A DNA stretch of 64,000 nt, taken from Verrucomicrobia bacterium IMCC26134 (GTDB lineage Bacteria; Verrucomicrobiota; Verrucomicrobiia; Opitutales; Opitutaceae). Positions within the stretch are counted from its first letter, which is position 1, and each line of letters starts with the position of its first letter. Below are positions 1 through 7,580 of this stretch, in pieces. The position numbers and the translations under genes are program-made. Where the stretch lies: assembly GCA_000972765.1 (NCBI GenBank), contig CP011265.1, forward strand, positions 1,426,001 to 1,490,000. The letters run 5' to 3'. Below the pieces are notes generated by a model that was given only the letters and a program-made list of their open reading frames with translations, was not told where the DNA came from and made no database searches.

Positions 1-1140
1 GTCCGGGCGCATCCGTCCATATACCGAGTTGTAAGCATGCGGCTTTAGCCGATGACAATCAGGTCGCTCAGAATCTGGAAGCTCATAAAGATCATTCTCA
101 AACAAATAGTTGATTCTTTCTTTGTTGGTTGCCGAGTGAGTAGCTGCCGTCGTGAAAACGTTTGGAGATGATTCCGACTCGTCAATTAAGTCATCAATTG
201 CCCACATTACTGGACGCACCTTCCGCACAAGTGCCATGAGGGTGCATTGAAGCACTTCAGGATTACCAAACATGGCCAAGGTGAAATGTCTCTTGCGATT
301 TTGCGCTACACCATAGTTCGCCGCATTGAGCATTATGGAAGCGGTCTGATAGCCTAGGCGATTGAGGTGCTTTAATGTTTTTTGAACCACCTCCGTTGAT
401 GAATGCCTGACACCTAAAACGTTCTCAATGATAATGAACTTTGGTTTGAGGACAGTCGCCGCCCGGCCCATCACTCCATATAAGTCGTTCCTTGGGTCGT
501 TTCGGCGGGTGTGGTTATTAAGATCCGAATGCCCCTGACAAGGTGGCCCTCCAATCAGAAAGTCCACGTGTCCACATTGCTCTTTGAGGCGTTTTTCTCC
601 CGGATTTAGCGAGGCTGTTGCCACGTTATCAAAGGTCTCCTCTATCGGCTTGGAGCAGATGTGTTTCGGAAAGAGATTCGCAGAATAAACTTCAAGGGCT
701 CCCTCATCTATATCCGATGCAAATACAGACTCAAACCTTCCGTCCAATGCTTGTGCGGCTGCTTGGATACCAACGGATAAACCGCCGCATCCCGCAAACA
801 AATCCACGACGCGCAGGTTGGGACCGCTTCCTAGAGACTCTGGTGGTCGTTGCGCCATCAGCCATGATTTTTCAAAGGATGCGTCAATATCGAGGCCGAA
901 CGGTTCATTGGTTGCAGGAAAGGAAGCACTTCCTTCGTAGTTGGCGATGGATACCTTTCTCGTGATTTTTTTTCCGTCCCTACTCAGACTAAAATATTCA
1001 GGAGCAACTACCTGCGGAAAAAATCCGAGGTCGCCACTTTGGTCAGGCGGATCAAACTGCTTCTGTCTTTTTATCATGGAAATCTTAGTTCGTTCAAGTT
1101 CGGTGTTTCGCGTCTTGGATGCAGCGAGAAATTTCTTCAT
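1..1140 (-). CDS. DNA (cytosine-5-)-methyltransferase, 3' end beyond window
   Basis: This is a C5-cytosine DNA methyltransferase that transfers the methyl group of SAM to cytosine in a target site. I translated it by hand; 380 codons lie in the window and the C-terminus runs off the left edge. Motif I (DLFAGCGG) is at about residues 112-119, motif IV (PPCQG with the catalytic Cys201) at 199-203, motif VI (ENV) at 239-241 and motif VIII (QNRKR) at 280-284. The target-recognition domain and motifs IX-X are missing from view, so specificity cannot be read. About 108 residues precede motif I, longer than the minimal enzyme. The ATG at 1140 is the first start after an in-frame TAA at 1159-1161. 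No cognate restriction enzyme or Vsr nuclease is visible on this side; one could lie beyond position 1. Confidence 0.93.
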   Translation of the reverse strand, partial: MKKFLAASKTRNTELERTKISMIKRQKQFDPPDQSGDLGFFPQVVAPEYFSLSRDGKKITRKVSIANYEGSASFPATNEPFGLDIDASFEKSWLMAQRPPESLGSGPNLRVVDLFAGCGGLSVGIQAAAQALDGRFESVFASDIDEGALEVYSANLFPKHICSKPIEETFDNVATASLNPGEKRLKEQCGHVDFLIGGPPCQGHSDLNNHTRRNDPRNDLYGVMGRAATVLKPKFIIIENVLGVRHSSTEVVQKTLKHLNRLGYQTASIMLNAANYGVAQNRKRHFTLAMFGNPEVLQCTLMALVRKVRPVMWAIDDLIDESESSPNVFTTAATHSATNKERINYLFENDLYELPDSERPDCHRLKPHAYNSVYGRMRPD

Positions 1141-1623
1141 GCGGCCAATTCCAGTTGATTATCCGTCTTTCGGCGCTCGCGGAAGCCGCGTTTGGCGTCG
1201 ACGTTTCTGTTTTTCGCGAGGAACCAGATGCAAACTAGAAAGGCTGAACGAGGAAGGATGAGGGATGAAATGGTGATCAGGCGGTTCGGCACTCTCAGTT
1301 CGTCATTCGGCATTTTCCGTTTGGCCTCGCCGGACTGGTTGTAGGACATGCTGCCATTGGCGCGGACGTAGGCCGATGGTGGCGGATGCTTGGGAGGAGG
1401 AAACGACGGAATGATTTGCCTGCTCAATGTGATTCGTGGGTTTTGAAGACCGTGACGGGTTAGCGCAACGTTCGTTTCTGGAAAATTGGAATGGTTGAGA
1501 AATCAAGAGGGTTTCGGCCGCGAAGCAGACCATGGCACCTGAGACCAGATGTCGTGTAGGCCGGTGAGTTCTGCGGATTGGTCGGGTTGGCGCAGCAACG
1601 CAGATTAAGGTAGACGATTAAGG
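1141..1623. other. Intergenic stretch without a convincing gene
   Basis: About 480 bases separate the methyltransferase start from the end of the DUF932 gene. A 96-codon minus-strand frame (1137-1427) is open but has no recognisable domain and overlaps the methyltransferase start, so I do not call it. Around 1262-1325 the minus strand contains degenerate words such as atgccgaatgacgaac and ccctcatccttcct. These look like extragenic repeat debris rather than coding sequence. I see no RNA gene or clear terminator. Confidence 0.5.
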
Positions 1624-2706
1624 TTAAGAAGGCAGGGAGCTACTCAGACTCAGCGGGCGACGGAGTGCGGTGAGGTGGGTTTGCCAGTCGAGTGGGCTGG
1701 CTTTGGCTAGGTCGGTCGTGACGGTGCGCAACCAGGTGCCGGCGCGTTGTTCGAGGGTGGTGGGGGCGCGGTTGAACGTTCCCAGTTCGAGGGGGCGGGC
1801 AGCGAAGTCGGTGACGGTGTTGAACACCGCGTAGGCGTTGGCCCCGAGTTCAGTTTCGTAGGCGGCGTGACGCTGGCGTATCTCTTGCACGACCTGGGCG
1901 CGCTCAGCGGATTGGCGCTCGGTGCGGCAGTGATCGGCCGGCGCGAGGGTAAGCAGGGCGGCGATCAGCTCGTGGGCGATGGGGGGCGTGACGGGGGTGG
2001 TTTTGAGGGTGTGGATCATCGTGGAGAATTGCCGCCATTTCTCATCGATGGGGAATGCGCTCACTTTGACGTCGAGCCCGGCAACGGCATTGCGAGCATG
2101 GGTGACGACGAGGCTGGCGAGGTCGCGCTCAAAGATGCAACCGTTGGTGCAGTGGGAGCGGATGAATCCGAAATCGAAACGCAGGGCGCGGGAGCCGTTG
2201 AAGGAATTGGTGACGCGCACAAAGGGCGTGTAGGGGTCGTCGCGGGTGCGGTCGGCGAAGGTGAGGTTCAGCACGTTGGCGCGGTGGTGGAGGTCTATGC
2301 TGGCGTAGCTGAGTGTCTGCGGAGCCGAGACGCGGGTGGGCGCCCACTCGTGAGCCGTGACGCCGGGAAAAGCGCGGGCGCAGACGGTGTGGGCGAGGGC
2401 AAGGGCTTCGCGATTCGTGACGATGCGGTAACCGGTGCCGACGATGCCAAGGATGCGTCCGCTTGGACGGTGGTCGAGCGCTTGTTTCGAGGGGATGCGG
2501 CAGCGGGTCGGCGCGTGGTCGGGGCCGTGCGATACGACGGCTTCCACGGCGGCGGTATCCACGTCGAAAAGGACATCTGGAAGTGCGAAGCGGGGCTTCA
2601 CGGCGTGCCTCCAGTGGTGCCGGTTTCCGGTGGCGTGAAGCGCTGGCGTGTCTGGCGTGGGGTTCGCGTGGTTTCCGCGTGAGGGGGTGGTGAGCACCGT
2701 GGTCAT
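1624..2706 (-). CDS. DUF932-family protein
   Basis: This 360-residue protein belongs to the DUF932 family of phage/plasmid-like proteins, whose biochemical role is not established. The typical core is visible: a segment with SFNGSRALRF at about 168-177, then the short CTNG motif at 186-189. The family pattern is a conserved region ending in a Cys-Thr-Asn-Gly turn. I chose ATG 2706 over the GTG at 2715 because AAGGTG lies six bases upstream of it. DUF932 genes usually sit on plasmids, prophages and integrative elements, which fits the neighbouring methyltransferase and AbiE genes. The Thr- and Pro-rich N-terminal 40 residues look disordered. The family call is fairly secure; the function is unknown. 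Confidence 0.75.
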   Translation of the reverse strand: MTTVLTTPSRGNHANPTPDTPALHATGNRHHWRHAVKPRFALPDVLFDVDTAAVEAVVSHGPDHAPTRCRIPSKQALDHRPSGRILGIVGTGYRIVTNREALALAHTVCARAFPGVTAHEWAPTRVSAPQTLSYASIDLHHRANVLNLTFADRTRDDPYTPFVRVTNSFNGSRALRFDFGFIRSHCTNGCIFERDLASLVVTHARNAVAGLDVKVSAFPIDEKWRQFSTMIHTLKTTPVTPPIAHELIAALLTLAPADHCRTERQSAERAQVVQEIRQRHAAYETELGANAYAVFNTVTDFAARPLELGTFNRAPTTLEQRAGTWLRTVTTDLAKASPLDWQTHLTALRRPLSLSSSLPS

Positions 2707-2799
2707 GCCCGACACCTTAACCGAGGGGGGCGGACAACGACGGGGTGACGTGGGGGCGTCGTTTGCTTTTCTGATGCGAAACCGAGTTTACGTCGGCCG

Positions 2800-3828
2800 C
2801 TATCTCGCGGTCTTGTTGAAGACCGCCTCAAACTCTGCGGCTGCGTTCACCATTTCATCAAAGGTGGGCGTGGCACCAAAGAACATCGGGCCGAGCATTT
2901 CCTGGTAGTCGGCACGCCAGTTGGCGACGTGCGCGGCGGGAGGCGCGAGTCGGAAGGTGCCAGGCTTGTGCGTGCTGTAGTCTACCCATGAATACCGAAA
3001 AAAGAGTTCACGGTGCTCGGCCACGCGTTGAAAGAGCGCCGTCTGCGCCAGGGCTCTTTCGCCCACGCCTGCACGCAGCAGGCACCACAGGTCATAATAG
3101 TGGCGGGCCATGCGGATCTTTCGCGGTTTATCGGCCGGGCGAAACGTTTCCTCGTGGAGCAGGCAGGCCTTTTCCCAAAAAGTGCGTTCAGCGGAGAGGA
3201 CGCGGACGGTAAAAGCAGCGGCAGGGTCAAAGGCGGGAAAGTGCTCGATGACGTAGGGCTGGATGGCTTTCGACTCATGGGGCCAGTCATCCGAGCGGGC
3301 ACCGAGTTCGATCTTCACCACGGGGCGGACATAACCGACGGCTCCCGGATCAAACGCGGATGGATAATGAAACAGCAGGCACTGGCCATCGGACATGTCG
3401 GGATCGACTTCGAGTCGCCAGCCCGTTGGCCCGAGTGCGTGCTGGAGGCGTGCGGCGAAGGCGGGCTGGAGCGTGCCCTGCACCCAGCCCCGGCATGCGC
3501 CCATGAGCTGCTCAAGTCGTGCTTTGCGCTGCTTGTTGCTCGGTGCTTTGTCCGGGGCGGAAGCGCCACCAAAACCCAGCACGTCTTTGTCCACGATGAT
3601 ATCAATGTCTTCGGAGAAGCGTTCGATGAGCTTCCACGCTTTGGAAAGAGACGTGCCGCCCTTGAAGGTGAGGTGCTCGCCGATACCCGGAAGGGCAAAG
3701 AGTTCGCGCAGCGTCCAGCAGACCCAGAAGTCTTTTTCCACGCTGACGGCCTGGAGGCCCATCTCGGCATCCACTTGTTGAAAGGCCAGGAGACGGCGGG
3801 GCGCGGGGAGTTGAAGAAAGGCGTCCAT
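2800..3828 (-). CDS. AbiEii-type nucleotidyltransferase toxin of a type IV toxin-antitoxin pair
   Basis: This 342-residue protein is the nucleotidyltransferase toxin of an AbiE-type system. Characterised relatives such as MenT add nucleotides to tRNA acceptor ends, and the family is linked to phage abortive infection. The nucleotidyltransferase signature is intact: GGTSLSK at 57-63, followed by the metal-binding acidic pair in EDIDIIVD (Asp74, Asp76). Length matches the longer AbiEii clade. It starts three bases after the antitoxin stop, so both are one transcript. Homology is clear; whether this copy protects against phage, or is a free-standing stability module, cannot be told from sequence. 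Confidence 0.88.
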   Translation of the reverse strand: MDAFLQLPAPRRLLAFQQVDAEMGLQAVSVEKDFWVCWTLRELFALPGIGEHLTFKGGTSLSKAWKLIERFSEDIDIIVDKDVLGFGGASAPDKAPSNKQRKARLEQLMGACRGWVQGTLQPAFAARLQHALGPTGWRLEVDPDMSDGQCLLFHYPSAFDPGAVGYVRPVVKIELGARSDDWPHESKAIQPYVIEHFPAFDPAAAFTVRVLSAERTFWEKACLLHEETFRPADKPRKIRMARHYYDLWCLLRAGVGERALAQTALFQRVAEHRELFFRYSWVDYSTHKPGTFRLAPPAAHVANWRADYQEMLGPMFFGATPTFDEMVNAAAEFEAVFNKTAR

Positions 3829-3831
3829 GGG

Positions 3832-4449
3832 TCAGGCGGCGTTTGCGGTTATCGGCCGCAGCAGATCGGCGATCCATGCGGGAGCGTGGACGAGGTCTTT
3901 GTGCAGGGCCGGGAGATCGGAGTCGGTGACATGTCTGCGCAGGATGGCGAGCACCTGGTCGTTGATCTGATCCTGGCCCAGGTGGCGAAGGGCTTGTATG
4001 ATGGTGCCGCTTTTGCGTCCGGCGGTGGCCATGTTGCGCGGAGTCGTGTGCTGGAGATGAATCTCACGCCGTCCGATCCTGATCTTGCGTGCGGGGCCGT
4101 CGGTGAGAAAGACGATGCGAGAGGGCACTTGCTCGGAGAGCCCGAGCACATTCGCAGCGTAGGCCCCGGAGGGCTGGAGTCGGATCGCATCACGCACGAC
4201 CAGGGCGCGCGCGATGGCATCGGCGGAAGGCGCAACCAAACCAAGCACCGGGTCGTGGGCGGGGTAATCGTAGAGTCCTCGGGCGAGTTGGCGGATCGTG
4301 CCGGCGGCCTTGAACCGGCGCAATGCGGAGTCGATGGCGTCTGTCTTGCCCAAGCCTTGGAAATGCTTTGGCGTGAATACCCAACCCCTACCGTTGCCAT
4401 AAATGCGGCTACGGACTTGGTAATCAATGGATTGGCAATCAGATTTCAT
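3832..4449 (-). CDS. AbiEi/DUF6088-like antitoxin and probable autorepressor
   Basis: This 205-residue protein is the upstream partner of the AbiEii toxin. Its N-terminal ~90 residues look like a winged helix-turn-helix: a DALRRF-like helix, an RQLARGLYDYP wing, then an AHDPVLGLVAPS segment. This is the arrangement in DUF6088/AbiEi antitoxins, which bind DNA and repress their own promoter. The C-terminal half (about 95-205) is the family's variable neutralising domain. The gene lies directly before the toxin with a three-base gap, the normal antitoxin-first order. Seven bases upstream of the ATG lies a perfect 7-bp inverted repeat that could be its operator. No Shine-Dalgarno sequence is apparent, so a leaderless mRNA is possible. 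Confidence 0.83.
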   Translation of the reverse strand: MKSDCQSIDYQVRSRIYGNGRGWVFTPKHFQGLGKTDAIDSALRRFKAAGTIRQLARGLYDYPAHDPVLGLVAPSADAIARALVVRDAIRLQPSGAYAANVLGLSEQVPSRIVFLTDGPARKIRIGRREIHLQHTTPRNMATAGRKSGTIIQALRHLGQDQINDQVLAILRRHVTDSDLPALHKDLVHAPAWIADLLRPITANAA

Positions 4450-4455
4450 GTAAAT

Positions 4456-4487
4456 TTGACGGAAATAATGATGTTTTTTACCGTCAA
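4456..4487. promoter_or_regulatory. Inverted repeat upstream of the AbiE pair, candidate operator
   Basis: TTGACGG at 4456-4462 and its exact complement CCGTCAA at 4481-4487 are separated by 18 AT-rich bases, directly before the antitoxin ATG at 4449. AbiEi proteins are known to bind inverted repeats in their own promoters. On the minus strand the outer arm also reads as a TTGACG -35 box. A -10 hexamer at proper spacing is not obvious. The repeat is seen directly; its role is inferred. Confidence 0.5.
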
Positions 4488-4719
4488 GACAAGCTTCGTT
4501 TAGCTGGGGAACGATCTCTGAGTGCAGGGGTGTTTAACGGTGTGCCTTGGAGACAGCATCACCGGTTGCGGCGGGATTCCTCCTCTGAAATCTACTCGTC
4601 ATCTCACCCCGCTACTCCGCCTTCGAATGCATCGTTACGGCTTACCGGGACCGTCGTTGTCCGACCCCATCGGGCATTATGCGCAGGTTCACGAGAACCA
4701 TTCACCACCCCTTCTACTG

Positions 4720-5277
4720 ATGCCTGCACTCACACAGCCCGACCAGATCAACTACTACGGATTTTGTAAGATGGACGACCACTTTGCGAAAAAGGCTTTT
4801 CCTCACAACCCGGTGGATCCCGAGGAAGTGCTCCGGGAGGGTAAGGAAATCCATGCGTGGGTCACTAAGCCGGAGGCCAACATTCCCTTCGAGGAGTTTA
4901 ATGCTCGCGCAAAGCTCTTTGAGGCCTCCTTGGCACAGCGAGCGGTTGCCACCGGCACGGTCGTTCTGTCCGCATGTGGTAGCGATTACTTCGGCAACGT
5001 TCGTCCCTACGACGTGGAGGATATTGTCGAGCCGTTCTACTCCGGGATCGACCTACACTTCAGCGATATGCCGCTCTTCATGTGCGTCCTCAAAGAACGG
5101 GAATGTCTAGAGACCTGGCGGGCGTTTCTTGAGCTCTCGCAACACCCATGGTTCGAGGATGAGCCCGAACGTTTTGACGACATCCTGAACGTCTTCCGAT
5201 CCCTCAAAACCTTGGCCAAAGAGAAGGACTGTATCGTCATCGGCCTCATGCGTTCCTATTACCTGCACAACGGTTGA
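4720..5277 (+). CDS. Hypothetical protein
   Basis: I do not recognise this 185-residue acidic protein. The frame is open upstream to a GTG at 4522, but that extension is basic, proline-rich and unlike the rest, so I take ATG 4720; ATG 4771 is also possible. The body has the look of a soluble globular protein: an FEEFNARAKLF helix near residue 70, a hydrophobic segment ending in SACGSDYFG, and a C-terminal IVIGLMRSYY strand. There is no signal peptide or membrane segment. It precedes the zinc-ribbon gene at 5318 by 40 bases on the same strand, so the two may be co-transcribed. No function is proposed. Confidence 0.5.
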   Translation: MPALTQPDQINYYGFCKMDDHFAKKAFPHNPVDPEEVLREGKEIHAWVTKPEANIPFEEFNARAKLFEASLAQRAVATGTVVLSACGSDYFGNVRPYDVEDIVEPFYSGIDLHFSDMPLFMCVLKERECLETWRAFLELSQHPWFEDEPERFDDILNVFRSLKTLAKEKDCIVIGLMRSYYLHNG

Positions 5278-5317
5278 CCCCGGTGGATTGAGGATCTCCC
5301 GCCACACATAAACGAAT

Positions 5318-5800
5318 ATGAGCAAAATTAAAAAAACTCCGGAAGGAAACGAAGCGACCGAACAATGCCCGATTTGTGATCGGTGGAATGCGCCCGGCGC
5401 CTGCGATCATTGCGAGCACTACTTTGGCGCCTATTGGGATTGGGAAATCATAAACTCTGATCGCATGGAGGAGTTCGACAGAGCCTGGCGCACATTCACT
5501 GATTTGGTGCAGGATCTGAAGACACCCGTGGACACGGTAACGGATGAACTCGTGGAGCTCGATGTGCTCGGTGAGCAACGTAAATACCTCCTTCAATCCG
5601 CGGCCGATGGTGAGTCAGTATCCTGTGTCCTGCGCGAACTGCTCGCCTTTGAAGAAGGGTCGAAAGTGGCAACTGAAGGCATGGTCTCCGGGGAAGGGGT
5701 GACGCTGTATTTGGATTCCCCCTCTGATTTCACCTCGATCATGGACGACATCAAGAAGCTTACGGAACTGATTAAGAAAATCGAAGCCGAGCAAAAGTAA
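5318..5800 (+). CDS. Hypothetical protein with an N-terminal CxxC-x8-CxxC zinc-ribbon-like motif
   Basis: This 160-residue protein has four cysteines, Cys17, Cys20, Cys29 and Cys32, in a CPIC...CDHC arrangement typical of a small zinc ribbon. The rest is acidic and mostly helical, ending in a Lys/Glu-rich segment (about 140-160) that could form a coiled coil. The family is not one I recognise. ATG 5318 is the natural start. It follows the unknown gene at 4720 and precedes a 393-base gap leading to the metK operon, so it is probably not part of that operon. Zinc ribbons of this size often bind nucleic acid or protein partners, but that is only a guess here. Confidence 0.55.
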   Translation: MSKIKKTPEGNEATEQCPICDRWNAPGACDHCEHYFGAYWDWEIINSDRMEEFDRAWRTFTDLVQDLKTPVDTVTDELVELDVLGEQRKYLLQSAADGESVSCVLRELLAFEEGSKVATEGMVSGEGVTLYLDSPSDFTSIMDDIKKLTELIKKIEAEQK

Positions 5801-6193
5801 TGAATCGATTCGGGGCAACCTAGCCGCCCTCTTTGGCATCTGGAATTTCAGATCATCTCAAGCGTCAGTATCCTAAATCCCCCCCGCCTCGATTCACGGT
5901 TTCAGCCTGCCTTTTAAATATGACACGCGCGGCTATTGCTCCCCGTTTTTTAAAGCACACACTTTCTTTCTGTAAGATGAACTATCCTGCATCACGAGTG
6001 ACCTTGTCCGCTTCCTCCGCCTTTCCGGCGGTGGCAAGCGTGCGCACGGTTCGCCAACCGGCCGAAAGCGGCACCGGTGGCACCTGGCAATCCTGCCAGG
6101 GATGCGGTTCGACCGGTCGGGCGTTCAAACGTCCAGCCGTCTCGATCAAACCGCTGAACTCGTGGTGTCCGGAAAATCAAACCATCCGACACC
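5801..6193 (+). other. Leader region upstream of the metK operon with several potential hairpins
   Basis: No gene is convincing in these 393 bases. They contain an imperfect 16-bp palindrome at 5838-5853. A cluster of RNA hairpins closer to the operon includes GCCG-AAAG-CGGC at about 6061-6072, CCTGGCA-ATCC-TGCCAGG at 6083-6100, and the start-codon hairpin at 6163-6194. The short palindromes CACCGGTG and GACCGGTC also lie there. I looked for the known SAM, SAH and SAM-SAH riboswitch signatures because metK lies downstream and saw none. The region is a plausible structured 5' leader; a promoter could not be assigned. Confidence 0.4.
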
Positions 6194-6194
6194 A
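6163..6194 (+). promoter_or_regulatory. Hairpin covering the start codon of the first metK-operon gene
   Basis: The RNA can pair TGGTGTCCGGA (6163-6173) with TCCGACACCA (6185-6194), leaving one bulged C and an 11-base loop. The stem includes the A of the ATG at 6194. No Shine-Dalgarno sequence lies before this start. Such a structure would hold down initiation unless opened by a protein, small RNA or ligand. The pairing is visible; regulation is inferred. Confidence 0.45.
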
Positions 6195-6463
6195 TGAAAA
6201 ACGTATCCTACACCCAAACGTCGCTGCGGATTAACCGCCGCAACCCGAACCACCACCTCTGGCTTAACAACGGAACGTGGTTCCTTCATTATGCCACGCA
6301 CACCGGATTCCAGAAGGGCCGGGTGCGCACCTCCCTAGGCACCAAGTGCCTCGCCATAGCCCGTGAGCGGCGTGACGCTGCACTCGCGCATCTCCGCCAT
6401 CAGGCCTGCCTCGGCCTGCCAGCGTCCCTCGCGGGTTTTTTTACGGAAAGGAGGGCTGCCTAA
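6194..6463 (+). CDS. Small protein resembling an integrase arm-binding domain
   Basis: This 89-residue basic protein looks like a free-standing version of the N-terminal arm-binding domain of tyrosine recombinases. It has a three-stranded-sheet pattern (HLWLNNGTWFLHY at about 21-33, GRVRTSLGT at 42-50) followed by a helix (AIARERRDAALAHL). The order matches the usual strand-strand-strand-helix layout, where GTW, a basic RTSLGT and an Arg-rich helix contact DNA. There is no catalytic recombinase domain downstream. Its stop overlaps the metK start as TAATG at 6461-6465, and AAGGAGG precedes metK inside this gene, so the two are translationally coupled. A role as operon regulator or element-specific DNA-binding protein is likely but unproven. 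Confidence 0.6.
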   Translation: MKNVSYTQTSLRINRRNPNHHLWLNNGTWFLHYATHTGFQKGRVRTSLGTKCLAIARERRDAALAHLRHQACLGLPASLAGFFTERRAA

Positions 6464-7569
6464 TGAGCACGCACACTTTTTCCGGTCCCTTCACCTCCGA
6501 ATCGGTTGGCTCCGGCCATCCCGATAAGGTCGCCGATTTAATCTCCGACACGCTTCTCGATGCCCATCTCGCCCAGGATCCGAGCGCCCATGTGGCGATC
6601 GAGACGCTGGCCAAGGATTGCACGGTCGTTGTCGCCGGCGAAGTCACCTCACGGGCGAACGTGGATACGGACGCACTGGTGCGGCGCACCATCGCTGCCA
6701 TCGGCTACAACGATCCGGCGAATCCCTTTAACGCGGGGAACATCAGCGTCGTTAATTTGATCGGGCAGCAGTCGCCCGACATCGCACAGGGAGTAGGCGC
6801 AGGGCTTGACCAAGGGGCCGGTGACCAAGGGCTGGTCTTTGGCTTTGCGTGCAAGGAAACGCCGGCCTTGCTGCCGCTTCCGATTTCACTGGCGCATGCG
6901 ATCACCCGCACGTTGGAAAAGTATCGCCGTTCGGGCGCGGTGAATTGGCTGCGCCCGGATGCAAAATCCCAGGTCACCGTCCGCTATCTTGGGGGGATCC
7001 CTGTCGAGGTCACCGATGTGGTGGTCTCCACGCAACATGCCAAGGGTTTTGACCAGGGGGTGCTGAAGGACTGGGTCCTTCAGGTGCTCCTGCCGGACGC
7101 GCTTGGACCGTGGCACCGCGCCAGCATCAGGGCCTTTATCAATCCCACCGGAGTCTTCGACGTCGGCGGCCCGGTGGGGGACTGCGGGTTGACGGGGCGA
7201 AAAATCATCGTGGATACCTACGGTGGCTATGCCCGCCATGGCGGGGGGGCCTTCTCCGGCAAAGACCCGTCCAAGGTGGATCGCAGCGCCGCCTATTTCG
7301 CCCGCTGGGTGGCCCGCCAGATCGTGCTCCGGGGCTTGGCCAAGACGGCCGAAGTCCAGATCGCCTACGCCATCGGCGTGGCCCGTCCCGTAGCCTGGCA
7401 TGTGGACACTCGCGGAACGGGCGACGACGCGCTCTGCGCCCAGTATGCCGCGCAATTCGACGGCAGGCCGGGGGCCATCATCCAGCAGTTTGATCTTCGG
7501 CGCCCCCTTTATGCCGGCACCACCAACTACGGGCATTTCGGTAAAGCTGATCTGCCGTGGGAAAACTGA
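6463..7569 (+). CDS. metK: S-adenosylmethionine synthetase
   Basis: MetK makes SAM from methionine and ATP. The 368-residue protein keeps every family signature: GHPDK at 19-23, GAGDQG at 118-123, DAKSQVT at 166-172 and the GGGAFSGKDPSKVD loop at about 260-273. It is slightly shorter than most bacterial enzymes (about 385) through small loop deletions and an early stop after YGHFGKADLPWEN. It looks active. It is odd that the gene sits second in an operon with a DNA-binding protein, a MoxR ATPase and a VWA metallopeptidase rather than with methionine-cycle genes such as ahcY. It may be an additional, mobile copy. Several blocks read strongly proteobacterial. It starts within the upstream stop (TAATG) behind an excellent AAGGAGG. 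Confidence 0.95.
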   Translation: MSTHTFSGPFTSESVGSGHPDKVADLISDTLLDAHLAQDPSAHVAIETLAKDCTVVVAGEVTSRANVDTDALVRRTIAAIGYNDPANPFNAGNISVVNLIGQQSPDIAQGVGAGLDQGAGDQGLVFGFACKETPALLPLPISLAHAITRTLEKYRRSGAVNWLRPDAKSQVTVRYLGGIPVEVTDVVVSTQHAKGFDQGVLKDWVLQVLLPDALGPWHRASIRAFINPTGVFDVGGPVGDCGLTGRKIIVDTYGGYARHGGGAFSGKDPSKVDRSAAYFARWVARQIVLRGLAKTAEVQIAYAIGVARPVAWHVDTRGTGDDALCAQYAAQFDGRPGAIIQQFDLRRPLYAGTTNYGHFGKADLPWEN

Positions 7570-7580
7570 GGAGCCCCGCC

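Noticed and set aside
1137-1427. Minus-strand 96-codon frame upstream of the methyltransferase
   Set aside because: It overlaps the methyltransferase start by a few bases, has no domain and contains repeat-like words; coding is not supported.
1747-2682. 311-codon plus-strand open frame opposite the DUF932 gene
   Set aside because: It is an antisense shadow in GC-rich coding DNA: Gly/Val-rich, no domain, fully overlapping a better-supported gene.
3013-4503. 496-codon plus-strand open frame opposite the AbiE pair
   Set aside because: It runs antisense across two well-supported toxin-antitoxin genes and has no recognisable domain.
5990-6193. Possible SAM, SAH or SAM-SAH riboswitch upstream of metK
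   Set aside because: The conserved sequence blocks of these classes are not present; only generic hairpins are seen.
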